Below, one piece after another: positions 1 through 9,716 of a stretch of DNA of 64,000 nt. The first letter of the stretch is position 1. Every line of letters begins with the position of its first letter. The notes below the pieces were generated by a model. That model did no database searches. It was not told the origin of the DNA and was given only the letters and a program-made list of their open reading frames with translations. Made by a program: the position numbers and the translations under genes. Source of the stretch: an uncultured Alphaproteobacteria bacterium (GTDB taxonomy: Bacteria; Pseudomonadota; Alphaproteobacteria; Micavibrionales; Micavibrionaceae); contig CAADGI010000005.1 of NCBI GenBank assembly GCA_900696495.1, positions 1 through 64,000 of the forward strand, read 5' to 3'.

Positions 1-59
1 CGGACTTAAAATCCGTTGCCCGCAAGGGTGTGCCGGTTCAAGTCCGGCCGAGGGCACCA
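1..59 (+). tRNA. tRNA-Leu (TAA anticodon), 3' part
   Basis: The window opens inside a tRNA. The anticodon arm is visible with a 7-base loop CTTAAAA, giving anticodon TAA (bases 7-9) and leucine. It is followed by a long variable arm typical of class II tRNAs, a T arm with loop TTCAAGT closed by GCCGG/CCGGC, the 3' acceptor strand, an A discriminator and an encoded CCA ending at 59. The 5' acceptor strand and D arm lie outside the window. Confidence 0.93.
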
Positions 60-98
60 CGCTTCGCAGTATTAAGGATAGAGTGACAGGATAGCTCG

Positions 99-1106
99 AT
101 GACATTCGATAACGCCAAGATATACTTTTTTACCCAAATCCTCGCGCTCGTCGCGCTGGTGGCGATCCTCAATCTGCATTTGCTCCCCGCCCTGCTCGGT
201 GGCCTCTTGGTCTACCACCTTGTCGAATTCGGCGCGCGGGGCCTCAGCCGTCTCGGCGTCATCCTCTTCGACGGCAAGATCATATTACTCGCCATACTTT
301 CAATTCTGGTCGTCGCGGCCTTCGTGCTCGCTTCGGTCGAATTCGTGTCCTACATCACCAGCGGCCCGGAAAGCCTTACGGTCCTCTTCCAGCGCATGGC
401 CGATGTCATCGACACGGGCCGCGCCTACCTGCCCGCCTGGACGCATCAATACCTCCCCGCCAACATCGAGGAATGGCAGCAGCGCGGCGCCGAGTGGCTG
501 CGCGAAAACGCCTCCCATTTCGGCATCGTCGGCAAGGAAGCCGGCATGGTCATCCTGCATATCGTCATCGGCATGATCATCGGCGGCATGATCGCCCTCA
601 GCCCCGCCTTCCAGGAAATCCACGGCCCCCTCGCCAAGGGCATCAGCGACCGCGTCGATCATCTCTGCAGCGCCTTCCGCCGCATTGTGTTCTCACAAAT
701 CCGCATCTCGGCGCTGAACACCTTCCTGACCGCGATTTACCTCGTCGTCATTTTGCCCCTCACCGGGACCGATCTGCCATTAACCAAAACCATGATCGCC
801 GTAACCTTCTTCGCAGGCCTGCTGCCCATCATCGGCAACCTGATCTCCAACACCGTCATCGTCCTCATCAGCCTCAGCGTCTCGCCGCTGATCGCCGTCG
901 GCTCGCTGACCTTCCTCGTCGTCATTCACAAGCTCGAATATTTCGCCAACGCCCACATCATCGGCACGCAAATCCGCGCGCGCGCGTGGGAACTCCTGAT
1001 CGCCATGCTGGTCATGGAATCCGCGTTCGGCATCGCCGGCCTGATCGCCGCGCCCATTTATTACGCCTACCTCAAGGATGAGCTGACTTCGCAGAAACTC
1101 ATTTAA
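99..1106 (+). CDS. AI-2E family transporter (PerM-like permease)
   Basis: A 335-residue polytopic inner-membrane protein of the AI-2E exporter/PerM family. Hydrophobic segments lie near residues 10-40 and 60-85, then a less hydrophobic region around 90-145, then a membrane block from about 150 to the end, which is the usual family layout. The C-terminal part has the expected GLLPIIGNLISN and glycine/proline-rich helices. The ATG at 99 follows an AGGA-type ribosome site. The substrate cannot be told from sequence, because family members have been linked to autoinducer-2, sodium/proton and other transport. It stands between tRNA-Leu and the M42-like peptidase, 16 bases upstream of the latter. 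Confidence 0.85.
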   Translation: MTFDNAKIYFFTQILALVALVAILNLHLLPALLGGLLVYHLVEFGARGLSRLGVILFDGKIILLAILSILVVAAFVLASVEFVSYITSGPESLTVLFQRMADVIDTGRAYLPAWTHQYLPANIEEWQQRGAEWLRENASHFGIVGKEAGMVILHIVIGMIIGGMIALSPAFQEIHGPLAKGISDRVDHLCSAFRRIVFSQIRISALNTFLTAIYLVVILPLTGTDLPLTKTMIAVTFFAGLLPIIGNLISNTVIVLISLSVSPLIAVGSLTFLVVIHKLEYFANAHIIGTQIRARAWELLIAMLVMESAFGIAGLIAAPIYYAYLKDELTSQKLI

Positions 1107-1122
1107 CGAAGGACGTTCAACT

Positions 1123-2286
1123 GTGTTCGACCCGCACGATACGATGACAGCGACGACAACCGATCCCAAAGACCCGCACGGCGCCAACAAGGCGCTGACC
1201 GCCGATTTCAACGACATCGAAACCGTCATCGCCAAGACCATGGAATATCTCGCCGTCCCGTCCGTCGTCGGGCACGAGCAATTCTTCATCGACTACCTCA
1301 AGAAAGATTTCGAAGCCATCGGCATGCACGGCGTGAAACATCATGGCCTGCTCGAGATCCACGGCGACAAACCACACTCGGCCATCGTCTGCGCCCATAT
1401 CGACCGCCACGGCCTCATCAGTCTCGGCAAGGGCGAATATGCCTACGCCGCGCAGTTCATCCGCGAAATCAAGTACGGCGAAGCCAACCGCGCCTCCCGC
1501 CGTGAACTCGAAGGCCTCGGCAAACGCTTCGCCGGTGAAACCGTTTTCGCCTACGACCCCAAAACCAACGACCGGCTCGGCGAGGGCGTGATCGAAGTCT
1601 GCCACCCGCTCATGATGATGGGCGAGGCGCTCTTCTTCATCCAGGGCATGAAGGCCCAGCGCCAGGGCATCCCCGTCGCCTACGCCCGCACCGCGCGCGA
1701 GCAGGACGGCTATATCAAGGGCCAGATCGACAACGCCCTCTCGCTCGGCATCATCTACGCGCTCTACAAAAACGGCTATCAGGGCACCACGCTGTTCTCG
1801 TGCGAGGAGGAAATCGGCAAAAGCTGGATTCACATCGCCGCATGGCTGAAGAAAACCAGGATCGAAAACAAAACCCTGCTCGTCATCGATACATCGCCGT
1901 TCGTCGACGCCGCCCCCATCGATCAGGGCATGGTCATCCTGCGCAACCGCGACATGTCCGCGAAATTCAATCCCGCGCTCGTCGGCGCGCTCAAAACCCG
2001 CTGCGGCGTCATGGAAATCCCCTTCCAGGTCAAAGACGAAGTCCTGCTCTCGAAAGGCAAGAGCGTCAGCCAGCTCGGCTCCACCGAACTCGGCCGCCTC
2101 GTCCAGCACACGAAAAAGAAATGGAGCGGCGCGACGGTGCAGGTCCCGACCATGATGTACCACACCTCGAACGAAACGACCTCGCGCCTCGCGATCCGCA
2201 ATTATTTCCGCTTCCTCAAAAACATCCTGATCGACGACCCGCTCCCGCTCGGCTCGAAAATAAAAAAGAAAAGACGTCCATGGTGA
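1123..2286 (+). CDS. M42-family-like metallopeptidase
   Basis: A 387-residue predicted cytosolic dinuclear-zinc aminopeptidase related to M42. Candidate metal and catalytic residues appear in order: His in AHIDRHG (about residue 92), Asp in GQIDNALS (about 204), the Glu pair in SCEEEIG (about 228), Asp in VIDTSPF (about 255) and His in MMYHTSNE (about 347). The start is a GTG behind GAAGGA; an ATG seven codons in is an alternative. The next gene starts inside this one (ATG at 2280, stop at 2284-2286), so it probably shares a transcript with the protease and RimK-type genes. That context suggests it trims peptides or oligo-amino-acid products, which is inference. Confidence 0.8.
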   Translation: MFDPHDTMTATTTDPKDPHGANKALTADFNDIETVIAKTMEYLAVPSVVGHEQFFIDYLKKDFEAIGMHGVKHHGLLEIHGDKPHSAIVCAHIDRHGLISLGKGEYAYAAQFIREIKYGEANRASRRELEGLGKRFAGETVFAYDPKTNDRLGEGVIEVCHPLMMMGEALFFIQGMKAQRQGIPVAYARTAREQDGYIKGQIDNALSLGIIYALYKNGYQGTTLFSCEEEIGKSWIHIAAWLKKTRIENKTLLVIDTSPFVDAAPIDQGMVILRNRDMSAKFNPALVGALKTRCGVMEIPFQVKDEVLLSKGKSVSQLGSTELGRLVQHTKKKWSGATVQVPTMMYHTSNETTSRLAIRNYFRFLKNILIDDPLPLGSKIKKKRRPW

Positions 2287-2741
2287 AGAAAGCAAAAACC
2301 ATCATCGGTTGGGAGGAATGGTGCGCCCTCCCCGATCTCGGCCTCCCGGCCGTCAAAGCCAAGATCGACACCGGCGCCAAGACCTCCGCCCTGCATGCAT
2401 ATGATATCGAGATTTATGATAACCACCGCGTCCCCTTCGTCCGCTTCAAGGTCCAGCCCCTGCAGGGCCGCAAAAAACTGGTCCGCATCTGCGAGGCGCC
2501 GCTGGTGGAAAAGCGAGTGATTACAAGCTCTAACGGCGAGCGCGAGGAACGCCCGGTCATTTTAACCACGCTCGCTTTCGACTCTATTCTCTTCGGCGCG
2601 GAACTAACATTGACCTCCAGGCATAAGATGAACTTCAGGATGCTGTTGGGGCGGGAGGCTTTGCGAAAGGCCCGGTTTGTGGTAGAGCCGTCCAGATCGT
2701 TCCTGCTTGGAAAGATTAAAAAACCGGAGAGCCTCTATTGA
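2280..2741 (+). CDS. RimK-associated retropepsin-like zinc protease (DUF785 family)
   Basis: A 153-residue protein of the family annotated as ATP-dependent zinc protease (PF05618). The signature [11 protein letters not shown] near residue 28 resembles the DTG active site of retropepsins, and the C-terminal part keeps the MLLGREAL motif near residue 130. I chose the ATG at 2280, which overlaps the previous stop by 7 bases, because the family begins with an IGWEEW-type segment; an open frame extends further upstream but only as a shadow of the peptidase gene. The stop overlaps the TTG start of the RimK-like gene. In other proteobacteria members sit with rimK and are thought to act in RimK-dependent glutamylation of ribosomal protein S6. 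Confidence 0.85.
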   Translation: MVKKAKTIIGWEEWCALPDLGLPAVKAKIDTGAKTSALHAYDIEIYDNHRVPFVRFKVQPLQGRKKLVRICEAPLVEKRVITSSNGEREERPVILTTLAFDSILFGAELTLTSRHKMNFRMLLGREALRKARFVVEPSRSFLLGKIKKPESLY

Positions 2742-3718
2742 AAACCAAAAAGCCGACCAAAGCGCCGAAAGAAAAGGCGAAAGATAAGCCTATGAAAATC
2801 GCCGTCCTGGCGTCGGACCCCGACCTGTATTCGAACAGGCGGCTGATGGAGGCCGGCCGCGACCGCGGCCACGAGATGCATTTCATCTCCATCCGCAACT
2901 GCTACATGGACATCACCGCGCGCAAACCCGAAATCCATTACCGCGGCGGCGAAATCCTCCAGCGCTTCGACGCCGTCATCCCGCGCGTGCGCCCGGCCCT
3001 CACTTTTTACGCCATGGCGGTCCTGCGTCAGTTCGAAATGCAGGGCTCCTACTGCCTGAACGGCCCGATCTCCATCGGCCGCGCGCAGGACAAACTCCGC
3101 ACGCTGCAAATGCTCTGCTCGGAAAATATCAACATCCCGCGCACCGGCTTCGCGAACTCCCAGCTCGACACCAGGGACCTCATTAAAATGGTCGGCGGCG
3201 CGCCGCTGGTGATCAAACTGCTCGAAGGCACGCAGGGCGTCGGCGTCGTGCTCGCCGAAAGCGACAAGGCCGCCGAAAACTTCATCAACGCCTTCAAAAG
3301 CCTCAAGGCCAACATACTCGTCCAGGAATTCATTCGCGAGGCCAAGGGCCGCGACCTCCGCTGCTTCGTCATTGGCGATAAAGTGGTGGCGACAATGGAG
3401 CGTCACGCGGCGAAAGGCGAATTCCGCGCCAACATCCATCTCGGCGGCAAGGGCTTCCCGGTCAAAATCACCGCCGCCGAACGCACCATGGCGGTGAAGG
3501 CCGCCAAGGCCATCGGCCTGAAGGTCGCGGGCGTCGACCTCATCCGCTCCAAGGGCGGCGCCAAGGTTCTCGAGGTCAATTCATCGCCGGGCCTCGAAGG
3601 CGTCGAAGGCGCGACCAGCATCGACATCGCCAGCCTGATGATCGAGCACGTGGAAAAACAGGTCCGCTACCGCCGCACCCACAAGAAAAAAGGCGTTCAG
3701 AAGCTAAGTAGAAATTAA
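2738..3718 (+). CDS. rimK: RimK-type ATP-grasp alpha-L-glutamate ligase
   Basis: An ATP-grasp ligase of the RimK family, which adds glutamate to a protein or small-molecule carboxylate; E. coli RimK modifies the S6 C-terminus. Residues 19-120 form the N-terminal domain ([18 protein letters not shown] closely resembles the RimK start). The ATP-grasp core runs about 120-305, with a glycine-rich loop [11 protein letters not shown] and the metal/ATP motif [12 protein letters not shown]. Two starts are possible: TTG at 2738, overlapping the previous stop and preceded by GGAG, or ATG at 2792, which removes an 18-residue lysine-rich leader and matches the usual RimK N-terminus. A basic C-terminal tail follows the core. 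The substrate is inferred from neighbours only. Confidence 0.85.
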   Translation: MKTKKPTKAPKEKAKDKPMKIAVLASDPDLYSNRRLMEAGRDRGHEMHFISIRNCYMDITARKPEIHYRGGEILQRFDAVIPRVRPALTFYAMAVLRQFEMQGSYCLNGPISIGRAQDKLRTLQMLCSENINIPRTGFANSQLDTRDLIKMVGGAPLVIKLLEGTQGVGVVLAESDKAAENFINAFKSLKANILVQEFIREAKGRDLRCFVIGDKVVATMERHAAKGEFRANIHLGGKGFPVKITAAERTMAVKAAKAIGLKVAGVDLIRSKGGAKVLEVNSSPGLEGVEGATSIDIASLMIEHVEKQVRYRRTHKKKGVQKLSRN

Positions 3719-3724
3719 ACCACA

Positions 3725-3884
3725 GTCATTGCGAGGCCAAAGACCGAAAAGCAATCCAGTTTTTTAACCGCAGCGGCCACAGACGAAACACAGTGAATTT
3801 CGCGCTTAACGCTCCTGTGATTTCGCTGTGATCGCTGTGGTTCAATTTTTTCTGGATTGCTTCGGCCTTTGGCCTCGCAATGAC
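3725..3884 (+). repeat. Palindromic element, GTCATTGCGAG family, with a second element nested in its loop
   Basis: The outer arms are GTCATTGCGAGGCCAAAG at the left and its near reverse complement CTTTGGCCTCGCAATGAC at the right, each followed inward by an AAGCAATCCAG segment. The same family recurs at 25846, 47192 and 61939 with a short loop of 5-15 bases. Here the loop is replaced by an 80-base palindrome of another family. It lies between the convergent ends of the RimK-like gene and the CinA-like gene and may act as a two-way terminator. Confidence 0.85.
3765..3844 (+). repeat. Nested CACAG-type palindrome
   Basis: An inner inverted repeat whose left arm contains AACCGCAGCGGCCACAG and whose right arm contains CTGTGATCGCTGTGGTT. 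It is built of roughly 10-12 base units each ending in CACAG or its complement. A sister copy with better preserved arms stands alone at 4698-4775. Its position in the loop of the outer palindrome implies insertion into a pre-existing element. Confidence 0.8.
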
Positions 3885-3886
3885 AA

Positions 3887-4639
3887 TCAACCCGGCGTCG
3901 CCTCATCGCCCAGCGATTTAATAATCTCCACCAGCTCCGCCGTCGCTTCTTTAAGCCTCTCCGGCCGCGTCGATTTCAGAACCAGGCTCAAACTGTTCGG
4001 CCCCGATCGGTATTGCGGATAGCTGCCGATATCAATGTCGCTATATTTATCCTGCAGCGCCGAAAGCTTCTCCGCGATCTCGCTCTCGCGTAGCGAACAC
4101 GTCACTGTGTGCGACAAAATCGGCGGCCCTTCCTTCAGCAGCGGCAGAATATTCTCCAGCATCGCCTGCATGATCTTCGGCACGCCCGCCATCACGTGCA
4201 CATTCTCCATGCTGAATCCCGGCGCGCCGGAAACCGGGTTGGGAATGAGTTTCGCCCCCACCGGGATCATCGCCATCTTCAGGCGCGGCTCCGACAAATC
4301 CGTCCGGCCGTAATGCTCCTCCATCACCTTCCGCGCGTGCGGGTCGGCGTGCAATTTCACCCCGAACGCCTTCGCGATACTCGCCGCCGTGATATCGTCA
4401 TGCGTCGGGCCGATGCCGCCGGTCGTGAACACATAATCCACCTCCGCCCGTACTTCGTTCACCGCCTTGACGATCTTGGCCTCGATATCCGGCACCACCC
4501 GCACCTCCGCGAGCGCGATCCCCCGCCCCGAAAGCTTCTGGGCGACGAACTGGGTATTCGCGTCCAGCGTCCGCCCCGACAATATTTCATTGCCGATAAC
4601 GATTAACCCTGCCGTCAGACTGCCTGTTTTTACGCTCAT
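3887..4639 (-). CDS. CinA N-terminal-type (molybdopterin-binding fold) protein
   Basis: A 250-residue protein of the competence/damage-inducible A family (MoCF-binding fold). Visible motifs: GNEILSGR near residue 17, TTGGIGPTHDD near 72 and PVSGAPGF near 138. It matches the stand-alone N-terminal domain; the C-terminal nicotinamide-nucleotide amidase domain of full CinA is absent. The start is set at ATG 4639 (MSVKTGSL); the frame is open 12 codons further upstream but that stretch runs towards a repeat fragment and has no ribosome site. The exact reaction of stand-alone versions is uncertain; pyrophosphatase activity on ADP-ribose-like substrates is known for some relatives. It faces away from map. 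Confidence 0.83.
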   Translation of the reverse strand: MSVKTGSLTAGLIVIGNEILSGRTLDANTQFVAQKLSGRGIALAEVRVVPDIEAKIVKAVNEVRAEVDYVFTTGGIGPTHDDITAASIAKAFGVKLHADPHARKVMEEHYGRTDLSEPRLKMAMIPVGAKLIPNPVSGAPGFSMENVHVMAGVPKIMQAMLENILPLLKEGPPILSHTVTCSLRESEIAEKLSALQDKYSDIDIGSYPQYRSGPNSLSLVLKSTRPERLKEATAELVEIIKSLGDEATPG

Positions 4640-4658
4640 AACCCTATATTTATGCAGG

Positions 4659-4681
4659 GTGTCATTCCGGCGCAAGCCGGA
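4659..4681 (+). repeat. Half-copy of GTCATTCCGGCG palindrome family
   Basis: GTGTCATTCCGGCGCAAGCC followed by GGATT, identical in its core to the left arm of the complete element at 53322-53388. Only one arm is present. It lies about 20 bases upstream of the CinA-like start. Confidence 0.6.
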
Positions 4682-4697
4682 TTAATAAAAATAAATA

Positions 4698-4775
4698 AAA
4701 CCACAGCGGCCACAGCGAAATCACAGCGCGTTATGCGCTTCTGGTCCTGTGTATTCGCTGTGGCCGCTGTGGTTT
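4698..4775 (+). repeat. CACAGCG-type palindromic element (stand-alone)
   Basis: The left arm starts AAACCACAGCGGCCACAGCG and the right arm ends CGCTGTGGCCGCTGTGGTTT; the two 29-base arms are almost perfect reverse complements, with a 20-base centre containing a smaller GCGC palindrome. The element ends 7 bases before the ATG of map. It is related to the inner element at 3765-3844. Confidence 0.88.
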
Positions 4776-4782
4776 AATAAAA

Positions 4783-5640
4783 ATGCCCGAAGATGACAAA
4801 TCGGCAATAAATCTATATAAATGCCTCATGAAACAGGCCAACCGCTACACCGCCGAAGGCATCGAGCTCCACGACCCCGCCGATTTTGACGGCATGCGGG
4901 CCGCAGGGAAACTCTGCGCCGAAACGCTCGACATGATCACCGACCATGTCGTCCCCGGCGTCACCACGGGCGAACTCGACAAAATCTGCCACGATTTCAT
5001 CACCAGGCACGGCGCCATCCCCGCCCCCCTGATGTACAAGGGCTTCCCGAAATCCATCTGCACCTCGGTCAACCATGTCGTCTGCCACGGCATCCCCGGC
5101 GATAAAAAACTCGTCGACGGCGACATCGTCAATATCGACGTCACGACCATCGTCGATGGCTGGCACGGCGATTCCTCGCGCATGTATCTCGTCGGCGACA
5201 AAGTCCCCGTCAAAGCCAGAAAACTCTGCGACGTCACCTATGAATGCCTGATGGCCGCCATCGAAATCGTGAAACCCGGCGCGCGCCTCGGCGATATCGG
5301 CGCCGTCATCCAGAAAATCGCCGAAGAAAACCGCTTCTCCGTCGTCCGCGATTTCTGCGGCCACGGCCTTGGCCGCGTTTTCCACGCACCGCCGAGCGTC
5401 AACCATTTCGGCGAGGCCGGCACCGGCCCGGTCCTGCGCCCCGGCATGTTCTTCACCATCGAGCCCATGATCAACGCAGGCTCATGGGAAACCAAAATTC
5501 TCAACGATGGCTGGACCGCCGTCACGCGCGACCGTTCCCTCTCCGCGCAATTCGAACACACACTGGGCGTAACTGAAAAGGGCGTGGAAATATTTACATT
5601 ATCGCCTAAAAACTATACCAAACCGCCCTATAAAAATTGA
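4783..5640 (+). CDS. map: Type I methionine aminopeptidase
   Basis: Removes the initiator methionine from nascent proteins in the cytosol. The five metal ligands of the pita-bread fold are recognisable: Asp in VNIDVTT and Asp in WHGDSSRM (about residues 118 and 129), His in GHGLGRVFH (about 192), Glu in TIEPMI (about 225) and Glu in QFEHTLGV (about 256). The catalytic His lies in YKGFPKSICTSVNHVVCHG. The ORF begins at ATG 4783, directly after a palindromic element and without a visible ribosome site; ATG 4828 (MKQANRYT) is an equally likely start and gives about 270 residues, nearer the family norm. A CACTGAG-type palindrome begins at its stop codon. Confidence 0.95.
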   Translation: MPEDDKSAINLYKCLMKQANRYTAEGIELHDPADFDGMRAAGKLCAETLDMITDHVVPGVTTGELDKICHDFITRHGAIPAPLMYKGFPKSICTSVNHVVCHGIPGDKKLVDGDIVNIDVTTIVDGWHGDSSRMYLVGDKVPVKARKLCDVTYECLMAAIEIVKPGARLGDIGAVIQKIAEENRFSVVRDFCGHGLGRVFHAPPSVNHFGEAGTGPVLRPGMFFTIEPMINAGSWETKILNDGWTAVTRDRSLSAQFEHTLGVTEKGVEIFTLSPKNYTKPPYKN

Positions 5641-5713
5641 ACCACTGGGATCACTGAGAACACTGAGTATATAAAATTATTTTTTCTCAGTGATCTCAGT
5701 GCACTCAGTGGTT
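5638..5713 (+). repeat. CACTGAG-type palindromic element
   Basis: The left arm reads GAACCACTGGGATCACTGAG and continues AACACTGAG; the right arm reads CTCAGTGATCTCAGTGCACT and ends CAGTGGTT. The arms are near reverse complements built from 9-11 base units ending in CACTGAG, around an AT-rich centre. It starts at the map stop codon and ends 7 bases before the radC ATG, so it fills the entire intergenic space. Confidence 0.87.
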
Positions 5714-5720
5714 AAAAAAT

Positions 5721-6413
5721 ATGACAGCAGAACCAAAAAAAGAAATTCCTCACTACCACGGCCACCGCGACCGCTTGCGCCAGCGCTTCCGCGAAAACCC
5801 CGCCTCGCTCGCCGACTATGAACTGCTCGAACTCGTCCTTTTCCTCGCCATCCCCCAGCGCGACGTCAAGCCGCTCGCCAAAACCCTGATCGCGAAATTC
5901 GGCAATCTCTCCGGCGTCATGAACGCGCCCGAAAGCGAACTCACAAAAATAGAAGGCATCAAAGACAACACCGCCCTCGCGCTCAAATCCATCACCGCCC
6001 TTTCACACCGCGCGCTGAAAAACGAGATCCTCAAAAAACCTGTCCTCAATTCCTGGGACCGCCTGATGGATTACTGCACCGCCACCATGGCGCACGAACA
6101 GAAAGAACATTTCCGCATCCTCTTCCTCAACAAGAAGAACGAGATGATCGCCGACGAAATCCAGGGCAGCGGCACCGTCGACCACACGCCCGCCTACCCG
6201 CGCGAGATCATGAAACGCGCGCTCGAGCTCGGCGCCACCGCACTCATTTTGGTGCACAACCATCCCTCCGGCGACCCCAAGCCCAGCCAGGCCGACATCG
6301 AAATGACGCGTGCCATCCTCCGCGCCGCCGAGCCGTTCAACATTGTTATCCACGACCATGTCATCGTTTCGAAAAATGGTTATTCCAGTTTCAAAAGCCT
6401 CGGTTTAATCTAG
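5721..6413 (+). CDS. radC: RadC/MPN-domain protein
   Basis: A 230-residue RadC-family protein. The N-terminal part has a UPF0758 helical segment and a helix-hairpin-helix-like stretch ([16 protein letters not shown], about residues 73-88). The C-terminal MPN/JAB domain contains the zinc site [15 protein letters not shown] near residue 176, preceded by the expected Glu near [15 protein letters not shown]. RadC was once thought to be a repair protein; its true role is unsettled, and it is often found near mobile DNA. The ATG at 5721 directly follows a palindrome and has no ribosome site. No other in-frame start fits before the conserved [10 protein letters not shown] segment. Confidence 0.92.
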   Translation: MTAEPKKEIPHYHGHRDRLRQRFRENPASLADYELLELVLFLAIPQRDVKPLAKTLIAKFGNLSGVMNAPESELTKIEGIKDNTALALKSITALSHRALKNEILKKPVLNSWDRLMDYCTATMAHEQKEHFRILFLNKKNEMIADEIQGSGTVDHTPAYPREIMKRALELGATALILVHNHPSGDPKPSQADIEMTRAILRAAEPFNIVIHDHVIVSKNGYSSFKSLGLI

Positions 6414-6417
6414 GGGA

Positions 6418-7152
6418 ATGAAGAATCTCCTCGTCCTGCTTTCCTGTGTCCCGCTATTGGCCTCCTGCGCCTCGATGCCCGACTACCTGGCCAAGCTCAA
6501 TTTCATCCGCGCCCAGAAACTCCCGCAGCTTGAAACCCAGCTCGCCGCCGCCAATCTTGAATCCGCCGCGCCCATGTATATCCGTGTCTTCAAAGAAGAG
6601 GGCCTGCTCGAAGTCTGGGTCCGCAACAACACCGAGGAACTCTACGTTCCCTTCCGCACCTATAAAATCTGCGCGCAGAACGGGACGCTCGGCCCGAAAC
6701 AGCAGCGCGGCGACCTGCAATCGCCCGAGGGCTTTTACGACATTACTGAAGACCGCCTCTGGCCCGGTTCGCAATATCACCTCGCCATGAATATCGGCTA
6801 TCCGAACGCTTACGATCTCCAGCATAACCGCACCGGCGACAAGCTCATGATCCACGGCGGCTGCAAATCCGAGGGCTGCTTCGCCATGACCGATCCCGGC
6901 ATCGAGGAAATCTATCTCCTCGCCGAGCAGAGCCTGAAATCGAACGACACCGTACCCGTCCACATCTTCCCCTTCCGCATGACCGCCGCCAACATGCAGC
7001 GTTATAAAGACTCCGAATGGCTGCCCTTCTGGTCCGAACTCAAACAGGGCTACGATCTGTTCGAGGAAAACCGCTTCCCGCCCAACGTGGTGGCACAGGG
7101 CGGCCACTACCTCTTCGCCCCGCAGGTGTTCATCTACGCAGGCGAGATTTAA
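6418..7152 (+). CDS. YafK-type L,D-transpeptidase-family lipoprotein
   Basis: A 244-residue lipoprotein: the signal is MKNLLVLLSCVPLLASC with a lipobox LASC near residue 17. The YkuD-fold catalytic motif is MIHGGCKSEGCFAM (about residues 143-156), in which His and the second Cys should be catalytic. In E. coli YafK (DpaA) this fold cleaves Braun lipoprotein from peptidoglycan rather than crosslinking it; whether this member crosslinks or cleaves cannot be told. It starts 4 bases after the radC stop, so the two genes are probably co-transcribed, and it ends at a strong hairpin. Confidence 0.85.
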   Translation: MKNLLVLLSCVPLLASCASMPDYLAKLNFIRAQKLPQLETQLAAANLESAAPMYIRVFKEEGLLEVWVRNNTEELYVPFRTYKICAQNGTLGPKQQRGDLQSPEGFYDITEDRLWPGSQYHLAMNIGYPNAYDLQHNRTGDKLMIHGGCKSEGCFAMTDPGIEEIYLLAEQSLKSNDTVPVHIFPFRMTAANMQRYKDSEWLPFWSELKQGYDLFEENRFPPNVVAQGGHYLFAPQVFIYAGEI

Positions 7153-7165
7153 AACCGGCCAAATA

Positions 7166-7192
7166 AAAAGGCCGCCCGGAGGCGGCCTTTTC
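7166..7192 (+). terminator. Rho-independent terminator, probably two-way
   Basis: The hairpin AAGGCCGCC CGGA GGCGGCCTT is flanked by A-rich sequence on the left and a T run on the right, between the convergent YafK-like and RTX genes. Confidence 0.85.
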
Positions 7193-7209
7193 CGTATCCC
7201 TTCTAGAAA

Positions 7210-8557
<1,348 letters not shown>

Positions 8558-8860
8558 ATGCCGTTAAAACCATTAAGTCACGAAAATGACGTCGAATTTA
8601 TCGTCACGTCCGTCGGCAACGCCGTGCTGCTGCACCGCGGGCCCCTTCAGCGCGATTATTCCTGGGTCCAGCTCGACCGCGACAATCACAGCTTACAACT
8701 CATCACGCCCGAAGGCGACATCCAGGATCTCGGCATGCGCATGCACCCGCCGTTCGAAAAAAACCTGGACGCAACCAGGGAACTCATCCTGATCCATGTC
8801 GACGACAATAATGTCTGCCGCGACATGCGCTTCCTGAAATTCACGACCATGGTTCAGTAG
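8558..8860 (+). CDS. Conserved-looking small protein of unknown function
   Basis: A 100-residue soluble protein with no signal peptide or membrane segment, preceded by a good ribosome site (AGGGGGCGC before ATG). It alternates beta-like stretches (VEFIVTSVGNAVLLH, HSLQLITPEGDIQDL) with a short acidic C-terminal part. No family recognised. Ten bases separate it from the next gene, suggesting a two-gene transcript. Confidence 0.7.
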   Translation: MPLKPLSHENDVEFIVTSVGNAVLLHRGPLQRDYSWVQLDRDNHSLQLITPEGDIQDLGMRMHPPFEKNLDATRELILIHVDDNNVCRDMRFLKFTTMVQ

Positions 8861-8870
8861 CGGGGCGACC

Positions 8871-9647
8871 ATGAGCATCATCGATAAGCTCGTCGACAAA
8901 GCTGTAGATACCGCCGCCGGTTTCATCGGCAAGGCCGTCGACAGCATCCCGGGCCTTGTGGAAGCCGGCGCGGACGCAGCCTTCGGCGCCGCGGAAGGTT
9001 TCGTCAACGAACACGCCGACAAACTGACAGACAAAGCGCTCGACAAAGCGGGCGACTACGCAAACTCCGCCCTCGCATTTGTCGCAGGCAGCCCGGCCGC
9101 AGCAACGACCGCTCCCGCAACGCCTGCCGCTCAGGCATCTTCAGCCACAACACTAAACGGCAACGTCAAGCCGCACAGCGCGCAGCTCGCCGACGGCACC
9201 ATCGTGCTCGAACCCGGCAACACCGCCGCCGCGCTCCCGGCCGAAGCCGCGCTGCGCCAGGGCCACAGGATGCCCGGAGAAAAGCCGCTCACCGCCAAAT
9301 GGTGGGAGGATATCAACAAGGACGGCCCGACCAATCTCCTGAGCCAGTACAATGTCATCGACTCCTCAGGCCATTTTAATATCAAAGGCCTCGGCGATCT
9401 CGTGAAAGCGGTCCTCAATCATATCATGCCGCGCGGCGAACATGGCGCGCGCATGGCCAGCAACGGCTCCTTCAAGGATCTGAAATTCGAGGACGGCTCC
9501 CCCGCCGTCATTCCGAAAGGCATCGAGCCTCTCGATCCCAAAACCGGCAAGACGCCCGAGCCCGAACTCGCCATCAATCCGCTCGACCCCCGCCTGCAGC
9601 CCATGGCGATGAACATGTCCAACACTATGGGCATGAAGCCGGTTTGA
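8871..9647 (+). CDS. Unknown alanine-rich protein
   Basis: A 258-residue protein behind a GGGGCG ribosome site. Residues 1-75 form amphipathic helices with repeated LVDKAVDTA / KLTDKALDKA type segments, suggesting a coiled coil or membrane-surface helix. Residues 75-105 are a low-complexity Ala/Thr/Pro linker. The C-terminal half contains KWWEDINKDGPTNLLSQYN and ends methionine-rich. There is no signal peptide. No family recognised; it is probably co-transcribed with the 100-residue gene upstream. Confidence 0.7.
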   Translation: MSIIDKLVDKAVDTAAGFIGKAVDSIPGLVEAGADAAFGAAEGFVNEHADKLTDKALDKAGDYANSALAFVAGSPAAATTAPATPAAQASSATTLNGNVKPHSAQLADGTIVLEPGNTAAALPAEAALRQGHRMPGEKPLTAKWWEDINKDGPTNLLSQYNVIDSSGHFNIKGLGDLVKAVLNHIMPRGEHGARMASNGSFKDLKFEDGSPAVIPKGIEPLDPKTGKTPEPELAINPLDPRLQPMAMNMSNTMGMKPV

Positions 9648-9716
9648 TTGCCTGTTTTACCCCGCCCGCAATCCAGTGAACTTGATATTGCTTAGCCACA
9701 AAGCTAGTTAAGCTAC

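Noticed and set aside
1117-2295. 392-codon antisense frame over the M42-like peptidase
   Set aside because: The plus-strand product has all five candidate metal ligands in order; the antisense product has low-complexity shadow composition.
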